A stretch of DNA of 37,128 nt. It comes from an uncultured Acidobacteriia bacterium. Lineage in GTDB: Bacteria; Acidobacteriota; Terriglobia; Bryobacterales; Bryobacteraceae. Position numbers and translations under genes: made by a program. The notes under the pieces were generated by a model. The model had not been told where the DNA came from, did no database searches, and was given only the letters and a program-made list of their open reading frames with translations. Position 1 is the first letter of the stretch. Each line of letters starts with the position of its first letter. Of the stretch, positions 14,193 to 22,641 are shown in pieces. The DNA lies in the NCBI GenBank assembly GCA_903881085.1, contig CAIRSA010000125.1, positions 1 through 37,128 of the forward strand, written 5' to 3'.

Positions 14193-15362
14193 TTACAGAG
14201 CAGCCAACTCCGCCGCCAACTCCCTCACCCCGATCGCCGCCAACCCCTCGCTCACAAAATACCGGTCCGTCCCTGCGCCCACCAAAAATCTGCGCGACGG
14301 CTTCAAGTCCTCGCATGCAATATGAAAGCCCTTCTCAGCCCGAGGCGCAAGCCCGCGTTTGATCTCAATCGCCCACATTCCATGCCCCGGAATCTCAAGA
14401 ATCAGATCGATCTCTGCACCGGCCGACGTGCGATAAAAACTCGCCATCGTCAGGTCTGGGGCTGCCGCCAGCAGGTTTTCAATCACGAACCCCTCCCAAC
14501 TCAGCCCAACCACAGGATGCCCCGCCAGCCTGTTGTAGTCAGGAATGCCCAGCAGTGCGTGAACAATCCCGCTGTCACGCACATAGACTTTCGGTGACTT
14601 CACCAGCCGCTTTCCTGCGTTGTGAAAATACGGCCGCAGCCTGCGCACCAGCAGCAGGTCAGCCAACAGATCCACATATCGCGTAATCGACTGCGCACTC
14701 ACCATCAGGGCCGATGCCAGCTTGGAAGCGTTCAGCAACCCACCCTGATTGTGCGCCAACATCATCCATAGGCTTTCCAGTGTCTCCGCAGGAATCCGTG
14801 GCCCCAGCAGCGGAATCTCCCGCTCCAAATGGGAACGGATGAAATCCTTGCGCCACCCATAACTGTCCTGATCGCTCGCAGCCAGATAGCTGTCAGGAAA
14901 CCCACCGCGAACCCAGAGCCTGTTCATGGCTGCGGCATCGGCCTCCACTTCCAACACATCCAGTGGACCCAGATCCACAATCGCAATCCGCCCCGCCAGA
15001 CTCTCTCCGGACTGCCGCAACAAGTCCATCGAGGCCGACCCCAGCAATAGAAATCGCCCTGTACGATGCCCGCGCCGCCTGCCCTGATCGATCAGGCCTC
15101 GCAGCGTCCGAAACAGTTCCGGCACCCGGTGGATTTCGTCCAGCACTACCAGCCGGTCCTCATATTGTCGAAGAAACAAGGCTGGATCATCCACCTTCCG
15201 CCGGTCTTCTGTCGACTCCAGATCCAAATAAAGGGATGGCACACCCTCTGAAAGGCTGATCGCCAGTGTCGTCTTGCCCACCTGACGTGCCCCGATCAAA
15301 GCAACCGACGCCTGCCGCGCCAGTGCCGCCTTCAAAGCCGGTAGCTTTCGCCGAGCAATCAT
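14193..15362 (-). CDS. AAA_14/DUF4143 ATPase
   Basis: The 389-residue protein has an N-terminal AAA ATPase domain with Walker A GARQVGKTT (24-32) and Walker B RLVVLDEIHR (about 70-79), followed by a C-terminal DUF4143 domain. The end (TSAGAEIDLILEIPGHGMWAIEIKRG) has the E-D-x-K pattern of PD-(D/E)xK-like nucleases. Proteins of this family are abundant and mobile in bacteria and archaea, and some are suspected to act in defence or as accessory nucleases; the function is unknown. The length is normal. A perfect 17-bp hairpin lies directly before the start codon, with its 3' arm ending in AAGG next to the ATG, so translation could be controlled there. Confidence 0.88.
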   Translation of the reverse strand: MIARRKLPALKAALARQASVALIGARQVGKTTLAISLSEGVPSLYLDLESTEDRRKVDDPALFLRQYEDRLVVLDEIHRVPELFRTLRGLIDQGRRRGHRTGRFLLLGSASMDLLRQSGESLAGRIAIVDLGPLDVLEVEADAAAMNRLWVRGGFPDSYLAASDQDSYGWRKDFIRSHLEREIPLLGPRIPAETLESLWMMLAHNQGGLLNASKLASALMVSAQSITRYVDLLADLLLVRRLRPYFHNAGKRLVKSPKVYVRDSGIVHALLGIPDYNRLAGHPVVGLSWEGFVIENLLAAAPDLTMASFYRTSAGAEIDLILEIPGHGMWAIEIKRGLAPRAEKGFHIACEDLKPSRRFLVGAGTDRYFVSEGLAAIGVRELAAELAAL

Positions 15363-15399
15363 CCTTGCAAATCATCCACAGCGTGGATGATTTGCAAGG
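15363..15399. promoter_or_regulatory. Perfect 17-bp hairpin abutting the ATPase start codon
   Basis: The two 17-base arms (15363-15379 and 15383-15399) are exactly complementary around a three-base loop. In the ATPase message the 3' arm ends immediately before the AUG and carries the only ribosome-site-like AAGG. Folding would hide it. The same DNA would be a strong operator for a dimeric repressor. Confidence 0.8.
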
Positions 15400-15431
15400 T
15401 TAATGACAGGGTTGCATAGTCGCCCAGTGCT

Positions 15432-15632
15432 TCACCGGTCATTGCAGCGACCGGCATGCAGTTCAGCAAGCGCCTCGTCGGCGAGTGCGCCCAAGCGCCC
15501 AGCATGCACGTCAGCTTCGAATTGAAGATCCCACGCGGCTGCATCGAATTCCACGAACCACTCTCTGAGCTCGGAGCGCTCAGCATTGGTGAGTCTGGCA
15601 ACCGCCTCCTTGATTTCTTTAACCGTGCGCAT
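15432..15632 (-). CDS. Orphan addiction-module antitoxin-like protein
   Basis: The 66-residue protein has the features of the small helical antitoxins of the TIGR02574/RelB-like kind: MRTVKEIKEAVARLTNAERSELREWFVEFD, then AAAWDLQFEADVHAGRLGALADEALAEL. These are usually followed by a RelE/ParE toxin gene. Here the downstream 30 bases lead into the hairpin at 15363-15399 and the ATPase gene, and no toxin frame is seen. AGGAG lies about 12 bases before the ATG. Either the toxin was lost when the ATPase arrived, or the antitoxin now serves alone or with an unlinked partner. Confidence 0.65.
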   Translation of the reverse strand: MRTVKEIKEAVARLTNAERSELREWFVEFDAAAWDLQFEADVHAGRLGALADEALAELHAGRCNDR

Positions 15633-15748
15633 CTTTTCAAGAATACTCCTACCCTCGCCTTACGTAATTGTCCCAACCTGCGAGTTACGCCCGCGATGCA
15701 AGCAGAGATTACAGATCAAGGCTGCACACCTGCGGGTCTTGTTCTCAA

Positions 15749-16261
15749 CTAAACTGAGAATCCCGCCCTTACCCATTTGAACGTAACCATCAATGCGAAC
15801 GCGAATGCATACCCAGCTATCGGAGGAAGCAAAGAGTACGCAGCAATGCGGCCAAATCCAGTCTCTTGGTAGATCTGAAAATTGCTGGCGCTCGCCATCT
15901 GATGGAACCTCTCGGTATAATGCTCATAGACTTTGAGGCATGCCATACCACTATCCGTCTCCCCCATGTGGCGCGCGTAAAGCTTAACAGGATCCCAATT
16001 CATCTTGATGTAAAGATCACGCTCTTTTTCGAACTCCTTTTGCCTTTCTGCGTCCTTTTCATCGCACAATTGATGCCCCTCATTGTAACGGTCAAGCATC
16101 CATCGTGACGTGTCGCGCCAATCAGGGAAAGGCTTGTAGAGCGACCACCCAACCCAGAATACCGATAGCACCAGATACAGTCTGGTGAATCCGCGCCACC
16201 ACGAAACACGTTTCTTGGGCGGATCACTTTCGACCGGATGCGTTGGTTCTGTTGGGGACAC
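15749..16261 (-). CDS. Small two-pass membrane protein, unknown function
   Basis: This 170-residue protein has a hydrophobic segment near residues 25-42 (GFTRLYLVLSVFWVGWSLY) and another at about 140-162 (AAYSLLPPIAGYAFAFALMVTF). Between them is a charged soluble region with Trp, Tyr and Cys (MLDRYNEGHQLCDEKDAERQKEFEKERDLYIKMNW). I recognise no family. The start is GTG at 16261. It lies in the A+T-richer stretch with the PIN pair and the DUF4062 gene, on the opposite strand, and may belong to an acquired block. Confidence 0.55.
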   Translation of the reverse strand: MSPTEPTHPVESDPPKKRVSWWRGFTRLYLVLSVFWVGWSLYKPFPDWRDTSRWMLDRYNEGHQLCDEKDAERQKEFEKERDLYIKMNWDPVKLYARHMGETDSGMACLKVYEHYTERFHQMASASNFQIYQETGFGRIAAYSLLPPIAGYAFAFALMVTFKWVRAGFSV

Positions 16262-16406
16262 GAGCCAAGCCTCCTAGCTGACATCATACATCGGCAGTCA
16301 CTGTTGCCATATCCTGTATGCTTGGAGTTATCGTGAGAAGGCTGCTGGCCAGGATCGCAAGAGTTTGCATGGAACCGCAGCGTATGCCTTCTTAGAAAGG
16401 TGAGAT

Positions 16407-16850
16407 TTGAGAGTCTATTTCGACGCATGCTGCTTCAGCCGTCTGCACGACGACCAATCACAACCCAGGGTCCGCGACGAAGCCTCATGCATTGACCGGC
16501 TCTTCGAAATGGTCGTATTGAGGGAAATTGAGCTCATCTCAAGCGAAATGCTTGAAGATGAAGTGCGACGAAATCCGTCGGTAGAACAGAGGAAGACAGC
16601 ACAAAGCCTATTATCTTTCGCCACCGTTAAGATTCTGTTGAGCGCTTCCTTGATGAGACGCGCAGAAACTCTCAAAGTAGCAGGTTATGGAGCATTCGAC
16701 GCGTACCACATCGCGGCTGCCGAAGCTGCAAATGCCGATATCCTGATGACCACCGATGACCGAATGCTGAGCAAGGCGGCACGAGGAATTGGTACCCCTG
16801 GCATCCGCATCAGGAATCCGTTATCTTGGAGCAAGGAGCAGAAATCATGA
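16407..16850 (+). CDS. PIN-domain toxin (VapC-like)
   Basis: The 147-residue product starts at TTG 16407 (AAGGTGAGAT just upstream) and opens LRVYFDACCFSRL, with the first catalytic Asp at position 6. Further acidic sites are E50/D51, D98 in AFDAYHIAAAEAANADIL and D117 in TTDDRML, which together form the metal-binding PIN centre. PIN toxins cut RNA. The next gene overlaps its stop by four bases (ATGA), so the order is toxin first, antitoxin second, the reverse of classic VapBC. It is complete. Confidence 0.85.
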   Translation: MRVYFDACCFSRLHDDQSQPRVRDEASCIDRLFEMVVLREIELISSEMLEDEVRRNPSVEQRKTAQSLLSFATVKILLSASLMRRAETLKVAGYGAFDAYHIAAAEAANADILMTTDDRMLSKAARGIGTPGIRIRNPLSWSKEQKS

Positions 16851-17065
16851 TCGCAACCGACCAAATGACCGACGAGCAGCTTGAGCAAGAGGCCTTCGGC
16901 GTCCTGATACGTGAATTTGGGGCTGGAGGGTTCGCCCGATTTCTTCGTTTGCACCGCTCCGGCTCGGGTAACTATACATTAGACCGAGACCAGTGGCAAA
17001 AAGACCTCACCATTGAAGATATAGCAAAGTCGATCCTCGAACATCGCCAAAACGCCAACCGTTAG
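16847..17065 (+). CDS. Antitoxin-like partner of the PIN toxin
   Basis: The 72-residue protein starts at the ATG overlapping the toxin stop. Its pattern (MTDEQLEQEAFGVLIREFGAGGFARFLRLHRSGSGNYT, then DRDQWQKDLTIEDIAKSIL) matches small acidic helical proteins that I recall next to PIN toxins, with the toxin upstream. The four-base overlap ensures coupled translation. It has no recognisable DNA-binding motif, so promoter control of the operon is uncertain. The antitoxin role comes from position and size. Confidence 0.7.
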   Translation: MIATDQMTDEQLEQEAFGVLIREFGAGGFARFLRLHRSGSGNYTLDRDQWQKDLTIEDIAKSILEHRQNANR

Positions 17066-17087
17066 GGCGGCGAACAGGCGATTGGCC

Positions 17088-18200
17088 ATGGACAAGCGAT
17101 ATCAAGTCTTCGTCAGTTCCACTTATGAGGACCTGCGCGAGGAACGCCAGGAAGTCATTCAAGCGCTCCTCGAACTAGACTGCATCCCGGCGGGCATGGA
17201 GTTGTTCCCTGCCGCCGATGAGGATCAGTGGACGTTGATCCGGAATGTTATCGACGACTGCGACTACTATATTGTGATCATCGCAGGCCGCTACGGCTCA
17301 TGCCATCCAAGCGGCAAGAGCTACACGCAAATGGAATACGAGTACGCAGTTGAACAGGGCAAGCCTGTGATCGCATTTCTTCACCAGCAGCCCGATCAAA
17401 TTATTTCCGCTCGCACCGAGCAGTCCAAAGAAGGCAAGATTTGCCTGGAAGTATTTCGCGAACTTGCAAAAAAGAAGACATGCAAGTATTGGACTTCTTC
17501 AAAGGATCTGGGGGGCGTTGTCAGTCGCAGCATTATCAATCAGATAAAGAAAAAGCCAGGCGTGGGTTGGGTCCGAGCCGATCTTATACCGAGTGAGGCA
17601 AGCGCCTTAGAGATGTTGAGATTGAAACGTGAAATCGAAGAACTGAAATTGGAATTAAGCAAAGCAGCTTCGCAGCCCCCTGAGGGAGCACAAGCATTAG
17701 CACAAGGGGAGGATGAAACTTGGCTTATTTTTGACATTCACCTCAATGCACCGGGAGCATTTATCGCCAAGGGAAAACCTGCAACTGGTTACTACGAAGT
17801 TAGAGTAAAACTCACTTGGAATCAAATATTTGCCAGGGTTGGCCCACAACTGCTTAGGTGGGCAAGCGAAGGCTCGATTCGAACTGGTCTTACGAGTCTG
17901 TTCAAACAAGAGGTAATAGGTCTTCTATTTAGCGAGTTTGAATCCAAGGAAGTCGATATGTCCAATCTGAGAGTTTCCGATTTACGAAAGGCCATCATTC
18001 AATTGCGCGCGCTGGGGTTAATATCAATGAATGATGTCGTATCAAATGCAAAAAAAGACAGCGAAGTCTACTGGAGCCTGACAGGCTATGGTGACACCGC
18101 ATTGAGCCGGCTAGTTGCGATCCCTTCAGACACTATTCACGAGCAAAAGAGCCTTCCAATCGAGATCCAGTGGACACGATTGAGTCAAAGTCCGTTTTAG
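17088..18200 (+). CDS. DUF4062 protein with coiled coil and winged-helix-like tail
   Basis: The 370-residue protein begins with a DUF4062 domain (about 4-100): YQVFVSSTYEDLREER, AGMELFPAADEDQW, YYIVIIAGRYGS and SYTQMEYEYA. This domain has a TIR/SEFIR-like fold, and it is found in many proteins suspected of immune or signalling roles. The glutamates in MEYEYA (E83, E85) lie where the TIR NADase glutamate would be, but activity is unproven. A coiled coil (LRLKREIEELKLELSKA, about 177-193) follows. The C-terminal half has a winged-helix-like part (LRVSDLRKAIIQLRALGLISMNDVV). I start at ATG 17088, not at a TTG six bases upstream. It follows the PIN pair by 22 bases, and the region is A+T-richer than average, which suggests acquired DNA. 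Confidence 0.8.
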   Translation: MDKRYQVFVSSTYEDLREERQEVIQALLELDCIPAGMELFPAADEDQWTLIRNVIDDCDYYIVIIAGRYGSCHPSGKSYTQMEYEYAVEQGKPVIAFLHQQPDQIISARTEQSKEGKICLEVFRELAKKKTCKYWTSSKDLGGVVSRSIINQIKKKPGVGWVRADLIPSEASALEMLRLKREIEELKLELSKAASQPPEGAQALAQGEDETWLIFDIHLNAPGAFIAKGKPATGYYEVRVKLTWNQIFARVGPQLLRWASEGSIRTGLTSLFKQEVIGLLFSEFESKEVDMSNLRVSDLRKAIIQLRALGLISMNDVVSNAKKDSEVYWSLTGYGDTALSRLVAIPSDTIHEQKSLPIEIQWTRLSQSPF

Positions 18201-18264
18201 CAGGAATCCATCTCACCCAAAAACCAGTCTAAACGAAACAACCCCAATCCGCGTCAAGCTTTAT

Positions 18265-18900
18265 GTGACTCGAATCGGGATAATCCTGGCCATCCTCGCC
18301 GCCCAAGCGGCCCCAGCAGCGGACGCCCAACTAGCCGCCACGCTCAAACAGGTGGAGCAGCGCTACAACCGCATCCAAACCCTGCAAGTCTCCTTTAATC
18401 AGTCATATAAAGGCCAAGGCCCAACCCGCAAACCGGAATCGGGCGAGCTCTACCTGCGCAAACCGGGCCGCATGCGCTGGGATTACGCATCCCCCGAAGG
18501 CAAATTCTTCCTCTGCGACGCCAAGAACTTCTACTACTACAGCCCCAACACCGGCCGCGCCGAAAAAATGAAGCTCCAGGAAGCCGACGACCTCCGCGCC
18601 CCGCTCGCCTTCCTGTTAGGCAAACTAAACTTCAGCAAGGACTTCGCCAATTTCGAAGCGAAACAGCAGGGCCAGCTGACCAACGTCACCGCGCACGCCA
18701 AATCGGACAAACTGCCCTACCGGCTCGTTGAATTCGACATCGCGCCCGACTTCCAGATCAAACGCATGGTCATCACCGGCCAGGATGCCTCCATCATGGA
18801 ATTCCAGTTCGGCCCGGAGAACCTTAACCCGAAACTGACAGACAACATGTTCAAGTTCAAACTCCCGGTGAACGCCGAACTGGTAGAGGAGCACCGCTAG
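18265..18900 (+). CDS. lolA: Outer-membrane lipoprotein carrier LolA
   Basis: This periplasmic protein carries lipoproteins released from the inner membrane to the outer-membrane receptor. It has 211 residues, starts at GTG 18265 and has a signal sequence (TRIGIILAILAAQAAPAADAQ). The LolA fold is seen in VEQRYNRIQTLQVSFNQSY, GELYLRKPGRMRWDYASPEGKFFLCDAKNFYYYSP and the later ELIHHR-like end. The GRMRWDY block is diagnostic. The stop overlaps the GspF gene start by one base, so lolA is the first gene of the secretion/pilus operon. That linkage makes sense if a secretin or pilotin lipoprotein must reach the outer membrane, though the partner is not in the window. Confidence 0.85.
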   Translation: MTRIGIILAILAAQAAPAADAQLAATLKQVEQRYNRIQTLQVSFNQSYKGQGPTRKPESGELYLRKPGRMRWDYASPEGKFFLCDAKNFYYYSPNTGRAEKMKLQEADDLRAPLAFLLGKLNFSKDFANFEAKQQGQLTNVTAHAKSDKLPYRLVEFDIAPDFQIKRMVITGQDASIMEFQFGPENLNPKLTDNMFKFKLPVNAELVEEHR

Positions 18901-20111
18901 TGGCCGAATTCATGCTCAAGTACGCCGACGCCCGCGGCCAGATCCACCAGCAGGTGGCCGAAGCCGCCACCGAGCAGGAGGTGCGCGACAAGTTCAGCCA
19001 GCAGGGCTTCCTCATTTATTCCATCAAGCCGCGCGGCGAACTGGCCGCCCTTTCGGCAGGCATCACCGGACGCCGCAAGAAGATCGACCTGGAAAAGTTC
19101 CTCATCTTCAACCAGCAGTTCCTCACGTTGATCCGCGCCGGCCTGCCCATTCTGAAATCGCTCGACCTGCTGGCCGACCGCCTCACCGACGAAAAACTGG
19201 GCCCCCACATCCGCGCCGTGCGCGATCAAGTCCGCAACGGCGAACTGCTTTCCAGCGCCTTCAAAGCCCAGGGTGTCTTCCCCGGCATCTACAACACATC
19301 GATCATGGCGGGCGAGAAATCGGGCGCGCTCAACGAAGTGCTCGAACGCTACATCGGCTACCAGCGCTTGGCCCTCGCGGTGCGCAAAAAGGTGATGCTG
19401 TCGCTGATGTACCCGTCGTTCCTCATCGTGCTGGTCATCGGCCTCATGGTCTTCCTGGTCACCTACGTGGTCCCCAGTTTCGCCCAACTGTACAGCAGCA
19501 TGGGCTCGAAGTTGCCCTACATCACCACGCTGCTGATCGCCTTCGGCACCACCGCCCGGAACTACGTCATCTTTGCCTTCGTCGCCCTCATCGCCGGTAT
19601 TATCCTCTTCCGGATCTGGGCACGCGGCGAAGCGGCCAAGGCCAAAATCGAAGCCGTCATCCTGCACATCCCGCTCGGCGGCGACATCTGGATCAAGTTC
19701 CAGGTCGCCCAATTCGCCCGCGTGCTGTCGACACTACTGATCGGCGGCATCCCGCTGGTCCAGGCACTTGAAACCGCAGGCGACTCACTCGGGACGAGCC
19801 TCCTCAAAAAAGCGCTCGAAAAGGTCCGCAAAACAGTCCGCGAAGGCCAGACGCTTTCCAACTCGCTGGTCCAAACCAAGATCTTCCCGGAACTCTCCAT
19901 CGACATGATTGAAGTCGGCGAATCCACCGGCGCGCTGCCCGCCATGCTCGCCAGCGTGGCCGAATTCTACGAAGACGACGTCAACACCAAGATGACCGCG
20001 GCGTTAAGCCTCATCGAGCCCGCCATCATGATCTTCATGGGCATCTTCGTCTGCTTCGTGCTGGTCGCGCTCTATCTGCCGATCTTCTCACTGGCCGACT
20101 CACTCGGATAA
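18900..20111 (+). CDS. gspF: Type II secretion / type IV pilus platform protein (GspF/PilC)
   Basis: The 403-residue inner-membrane protein has two repeated T2SSF domains, each with FxxxLxxLixAGxPl-like motifs: FNQQFLTLIRAGLPILKSLD (about residues 70-90) and FARVLSTLLIGGIPLVQALETAG (about 277-298). Three transmembrane helices are clear (MYPSFLIVLVIGLMVFLVTYVV, YVIFAFVALIAGIILF and LIEPAIMIFMGIFVCFVLVALY). It anchors the assembly ATPase and helps push pilin subunits out of the membrane. GTG at 18900 overlaps the lolA stop. It is followed six bases later by the GspE ATPase, its normal partner. Confidence 0.93.
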   Translation: MAEFMLKYADARGQIHQQVAEAATEQEVRDKFSQQGFLIYSIKPRGELAALSAGITGRRKKIDLEKFLIFNQQFLTLIRAGLPILKSLDLLADRLTDEKLGPHIRAVRDQVRNGELLSSAFKAQGVFPGIYNTSIMAGEKSGALNEVLERYIGYQRLALAVRKKVMLSLMYPSFLIVLVIGLMVFLVTYVVPSFAQLYSSMGSKLPYITTLLIAFGTTARNYVIFAFVALIAGIILFRIWARGEAAKAKIEAVILHIPLGGDIWIKFQVAQFARVLSTLLIGGIPLVQALETAGDSLGTSLLKKALEKVRKTVREGQTLSNSLVQTKIFPELSIDMIEVGESTGALPAMLASVAEFYEDDVNTKMTAALSLIEPAIMIFMGIFVCFVLVALYLPIFSLADSLG

Positions 20112-20117
20112 AACAAC

Positions 20118-21740
20118 ATGGCATCAGACCGTTTAGCATTCGTCGACACCACGCAGGAAAAAGCGCAATCCAAGGCGCTCGCCGCCCGCTATCGTTGCGA
20201 CTTCGTCGACCTGAAGGAAGAGCACATCGACCACGAGCTGTTCAAAACCGTTCCGGTCGACCTGATGTTCCGCTACAACTTCGTACCCATAAACGCCCAC
20301 AACGGCACGCTCGAAATCGCCCTGGCCGACCCGCGCAACCTCAACCTGATTGACGAACTGGCCATCCTGCTCGGCAAAAAGCTGCGCGTCAAAGTGGCCA
20401 CCCTTTCGCAAATCTCCGACCTGCTCAAGAAGACCGAGCAGTCGCAGCGCGTGCTCGACGAAGTCACCGAAGGCTTTACTCTCGACGTCGTCGGCAGCGA
20501 AGACAGCGAGGACGAAACCCTCTCCATCGACAAGATCAACGCCGGCGATCATGACGACATCGCGCCGGTCATCAAACTGGTTGACACCACCATCTTCAAC
20601 GCCCTCGAACGCCGCGCCAGCGATATTCACATCGAAACGCGCGACCAGGAAGTGGCCATCAAGTACCGCATCGACGGCGTGCTCCACTACGCCATGCCGC
20701 CCATCGCCAAGGACTGGCATTCGACAATCATCTCGCGCATCAAGGTCATGAGCGAACTCGATATCGCCGAGCGCCGAGTGCCGCAGGACGGCCGTTTCCG
20801 CGTGCGCTACAAGAGCCGCCTCATCGATTTCCGCGTCTCCATCATGCCCACGATTCACGGCGAAGATTCCGTGCTCCGCGTGCTCGATAAAGAATCGATG
20901 AGCGAGAAGTTCACCAAGCTTTCGCTCGATGTGGTGGGCTTCAGCGAGTCCGATCTGTTCAAGTTCCGCCGCTACATCAAAGAGCCCTACGGCATGGTGC
21001 TCGTCACCGGCCCCACCGGCTCCGGCAAAACAACCACGCTCTACGCGGGCTTGAGCGAAATCAAGAACGACGAAGACAAGATCATCACCATTGAAGACCC
21101 GGTCGAATACCAGATCAAGGGCATCACCCAGATCCCGGTCAACGAAAAGAAGGGCCTCACCTTCGCCCGCGGCCTGCGCTCCATCCTTCGCCATGACCCG
21201 GACAAGATCATGGTCGGCGAAATCCGGGATCAGGAAACCGCCCAGATCGCCATCAACGCCGCCCTCACCGGCCACCTTGTGTTCACCACCGTCCACGCCA
21301 ACAACGTGCTCGACGTGCTGGGCCGCTTCCTCAACATGGGCGTAGAACCGTACAACTTCGTCGCCGCCATGAACTGTATCCTCGCTCAACGCCTGGTGCG
21401 CGTGATCTGCGAACACTGCAAGAAGCCGGTGAAATATGGCGACACCGAATTATCCGAAGGCGGACTGGACCCCGAAAAATTCCGCAACGTCACCTTTTAT
21501 GAAGGCGCAGGTTGCTTTGAATGCGGCGGCACCGGCTATCGCGGCCGATCTGCCATCCATGAACTGCTGGACTTGAGCGAGCGCATTCGCGAACTGATTC
21601 TCGACAAGCGCCCGGCGTCTGAAATCAAGCGCGCCGCCAAGGAAGAGGGCATGACGTTCCTGCGCGAATCGGCCATTGAAAAGGCTGTCCTGGGCGTGAC
21701 ATCATTGCGCGAAATCAACAAAGTTACGTTTATCGAATAG
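20118..21740 (+). CDS. gspE: Type II secretion / type IV pilus assembly ATPase (GspE/PilB)
   Basis: The 540-residue cytoplasmic ATPase drives pilin assembly. It has an N-terminal T2SSE_N domain (about 1-120), an N2 domain with RRASDIHIETRDQ, Walker A GPTGSGKTT (about 297-305), Asp box TIEDPVEYQI, Walker B IMVGEIRDQETA (about 363-375) and His box TTVHANNVLDVL. Two CxxC pairs (CEHC and CFEC, about 431-469) form the zinc site typical of GspE/PilB. The length is normal and all motifs are intact. It sits between gspF and pilM in one operon. Confidence 0.94.
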   Translation: MASDRLAFVDTTQEKAQSKALAARYRCDFVDLKEEHIDHELFKTVPVDLMFRYNFVPINAHNGTLEIALADPRNLNLIDELAILLGKKLRVKVATLSQISDLLKKTEQSQRVLDEVTEGFTLDVVGSEDSEDETLSIDKINAGDHDDIAPVIKLVDTTIFNALERRASDIHIETRDQEVAIKYRIDGVLHYAMPPIAKDWHSTIISRIKVMSELDIAERRVPQDGRFRVRYKSRLIDFRVSIMPTIHGEDSVLRVLDKESMSEKFTKLSLDVVGFSESDLFKFRRYIKEPYGMVLVTGPTGSGKTTTLYAGLSEIKNDEDKIITIEDPVEYQIKGITQIPVNEKKGLTFARGLRSILRHDPDKIMVGEIRDQETAQIAINAALTGHLVFTTVHANNVLDVLGRFLNMGVEPYNFVAAMNCILAQRLVRVICEHCKKPVKYGDTELSEGGLDPEKFRNVTFYEGAGCFECGGTGYRGRSAIHELLDLSERIRELILDKRPASEIKRAAKEEGMTFLRESAIEKAVLGVTSLREINKVTFIE

Positions 21741-21750
21741 AGGATCTATC

Positions 21751-22641
21751 TTGTCAATCGTTGCCAAGCTGAAACAGTTCATCGCCGAGCCACCGCCCGA
21801 TTTCGCCTTCGAAATCTCCGAGGCGGGCATCGCCTGGGCGCGCCCGGGCAATCCGCAACCGGCGATGCGTCCGGTCGAAAGCGGCACCTTCAACATCACG
21901 CCGCTGCACGATAATGTGGTTGGCACCGAAGCCCTCACCGCCGCTGTCGCCGAAATCGCCGGCTCCACGGGATCGCGCCGCAAAAGCACCGCCGCGCTGA
22001 TCCTGCCCGACTACTGCGGCCGCATCGCGGTGCTCGATTTCGATTCCTTCCCCGCCGCCCCCGAAGAGCAACTTTCGCTGGTGCGTTTCCGCATGAAGAA
22101 GAGCGTGCCGTTCGACGTGGAAGCCGCCGCCATCAGCCACTTCGCCCAACCGCGCCATGGCAACAGCAAGAAGTTCGACGTTGTGGTCGCCTTGGTCGCT
22201 CTGGAAATCGTCGCCCGCTATGAAGCCCCGTTCCGCATGTGCGGCGTCGACACGGGCGTCGTCACCACATCCACGCTGGCCGCGATGGACCTGCTGAAAT
22301 CCGTCAATGACGGCGTCATGGCCAAGCTCGCCGGCCGCGTGCTCACCGTCTCCGTCATTAGCTCTGGCGCCCTGCGCATGGTGCGCTGTGTGGAGTTGCC
22401 CGAACTTTCGGCCGATGAGATTATCAGCGTGCTGCACCCGACCTTTGCTTACATGGAAGACGAAATGAAATCGCCCGCCTCGCGCGTGTTGCTGTGCGGC
22501 TTCGGCAACCTGGCGCCGGAAATTGAGCACATCTGCACCAACGAACTGCATCTTGCCGTGGAGCCGGTGCGCTCCCGATTCGGCGTGCCCTCGGTCTCAA
22601 ACGCCGGCCTGCTGGGCTATTTGGAGTCGGTCACGCAATGA
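21751..22641 (+). CDS. pilM: PilM-like actin-fold protein
   Basis: The 296-residue protein starts at TTG 21751, eleven bases after gspE. It is a PilM/GspL cytoplasmic actin-like protein: FAFEISEAGIAWARPG, ALILPDYCGRIAVLDFDSFP, QLSLVRFRMKKSVPFDVEAAAISH and the late FGVPSVSNAGLLGYLES. PilM-family proteins bind the short N-terminus of PilN and link the ATPase to the periplasmic alignment complex. The acidic and glycine motifs for nucleotide are weak, so ATP binding is uncertain. Its stop overlaps the pilN start by four bases. Confidence 0.8.
   Translation: MSIVAKLKQFIAEPPPDFAFEISEAGIAWARPGNPQPAMRPVESGTFNITPLHDNVVGTEALTAAVAEIAGSTGSRRKSTAALILPDYCGRIAVLDFDSFPAAPEEQLSLVRFRMKKSVPFDVEAAAISHFAQPRHGNSKKFDVVVALVALEIVARYEAPFRMCGVDTGVVTTSTLAAMDLLKSVNDGVMAKLAGRVLTVSVISSGALRMVRCVELPELSADEIISVLHPTFAYMEDEMKSPASRVLLCGFGNLAPEIEHICTNELHLAVEPVRSRFGVPSVSNAGLLGYLESVTQ

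Noticed and set aside
15359..15676. A 105-codon minus-strand frame across the antitoxin and hairpin, which might encode the missing toxin.
   Set aside because: It is the antitoxin DNA read in another frame, with no RelE-like motifs.
18897..19712. A 271-codon minus-strand frame opposite gspF.
   Set aside because: The plus-strand gene has clear platform-protein domains; this frame has no domain and an Asp/Gly/His-rich composition.
20133..21416. A long open frame (427 codons) on the minus strand opposite gspE.
   Set aside because: It is the antisense shadow of a gene with all its motifs on the plus strand; the product is His/Asp/Val-rich nonsense typical of such shadows.
21754..22551. A 265-codon minus-strand frame over pilM.
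   Set aside because: It is an antisense frame of a recognised gene with no motif of its own.
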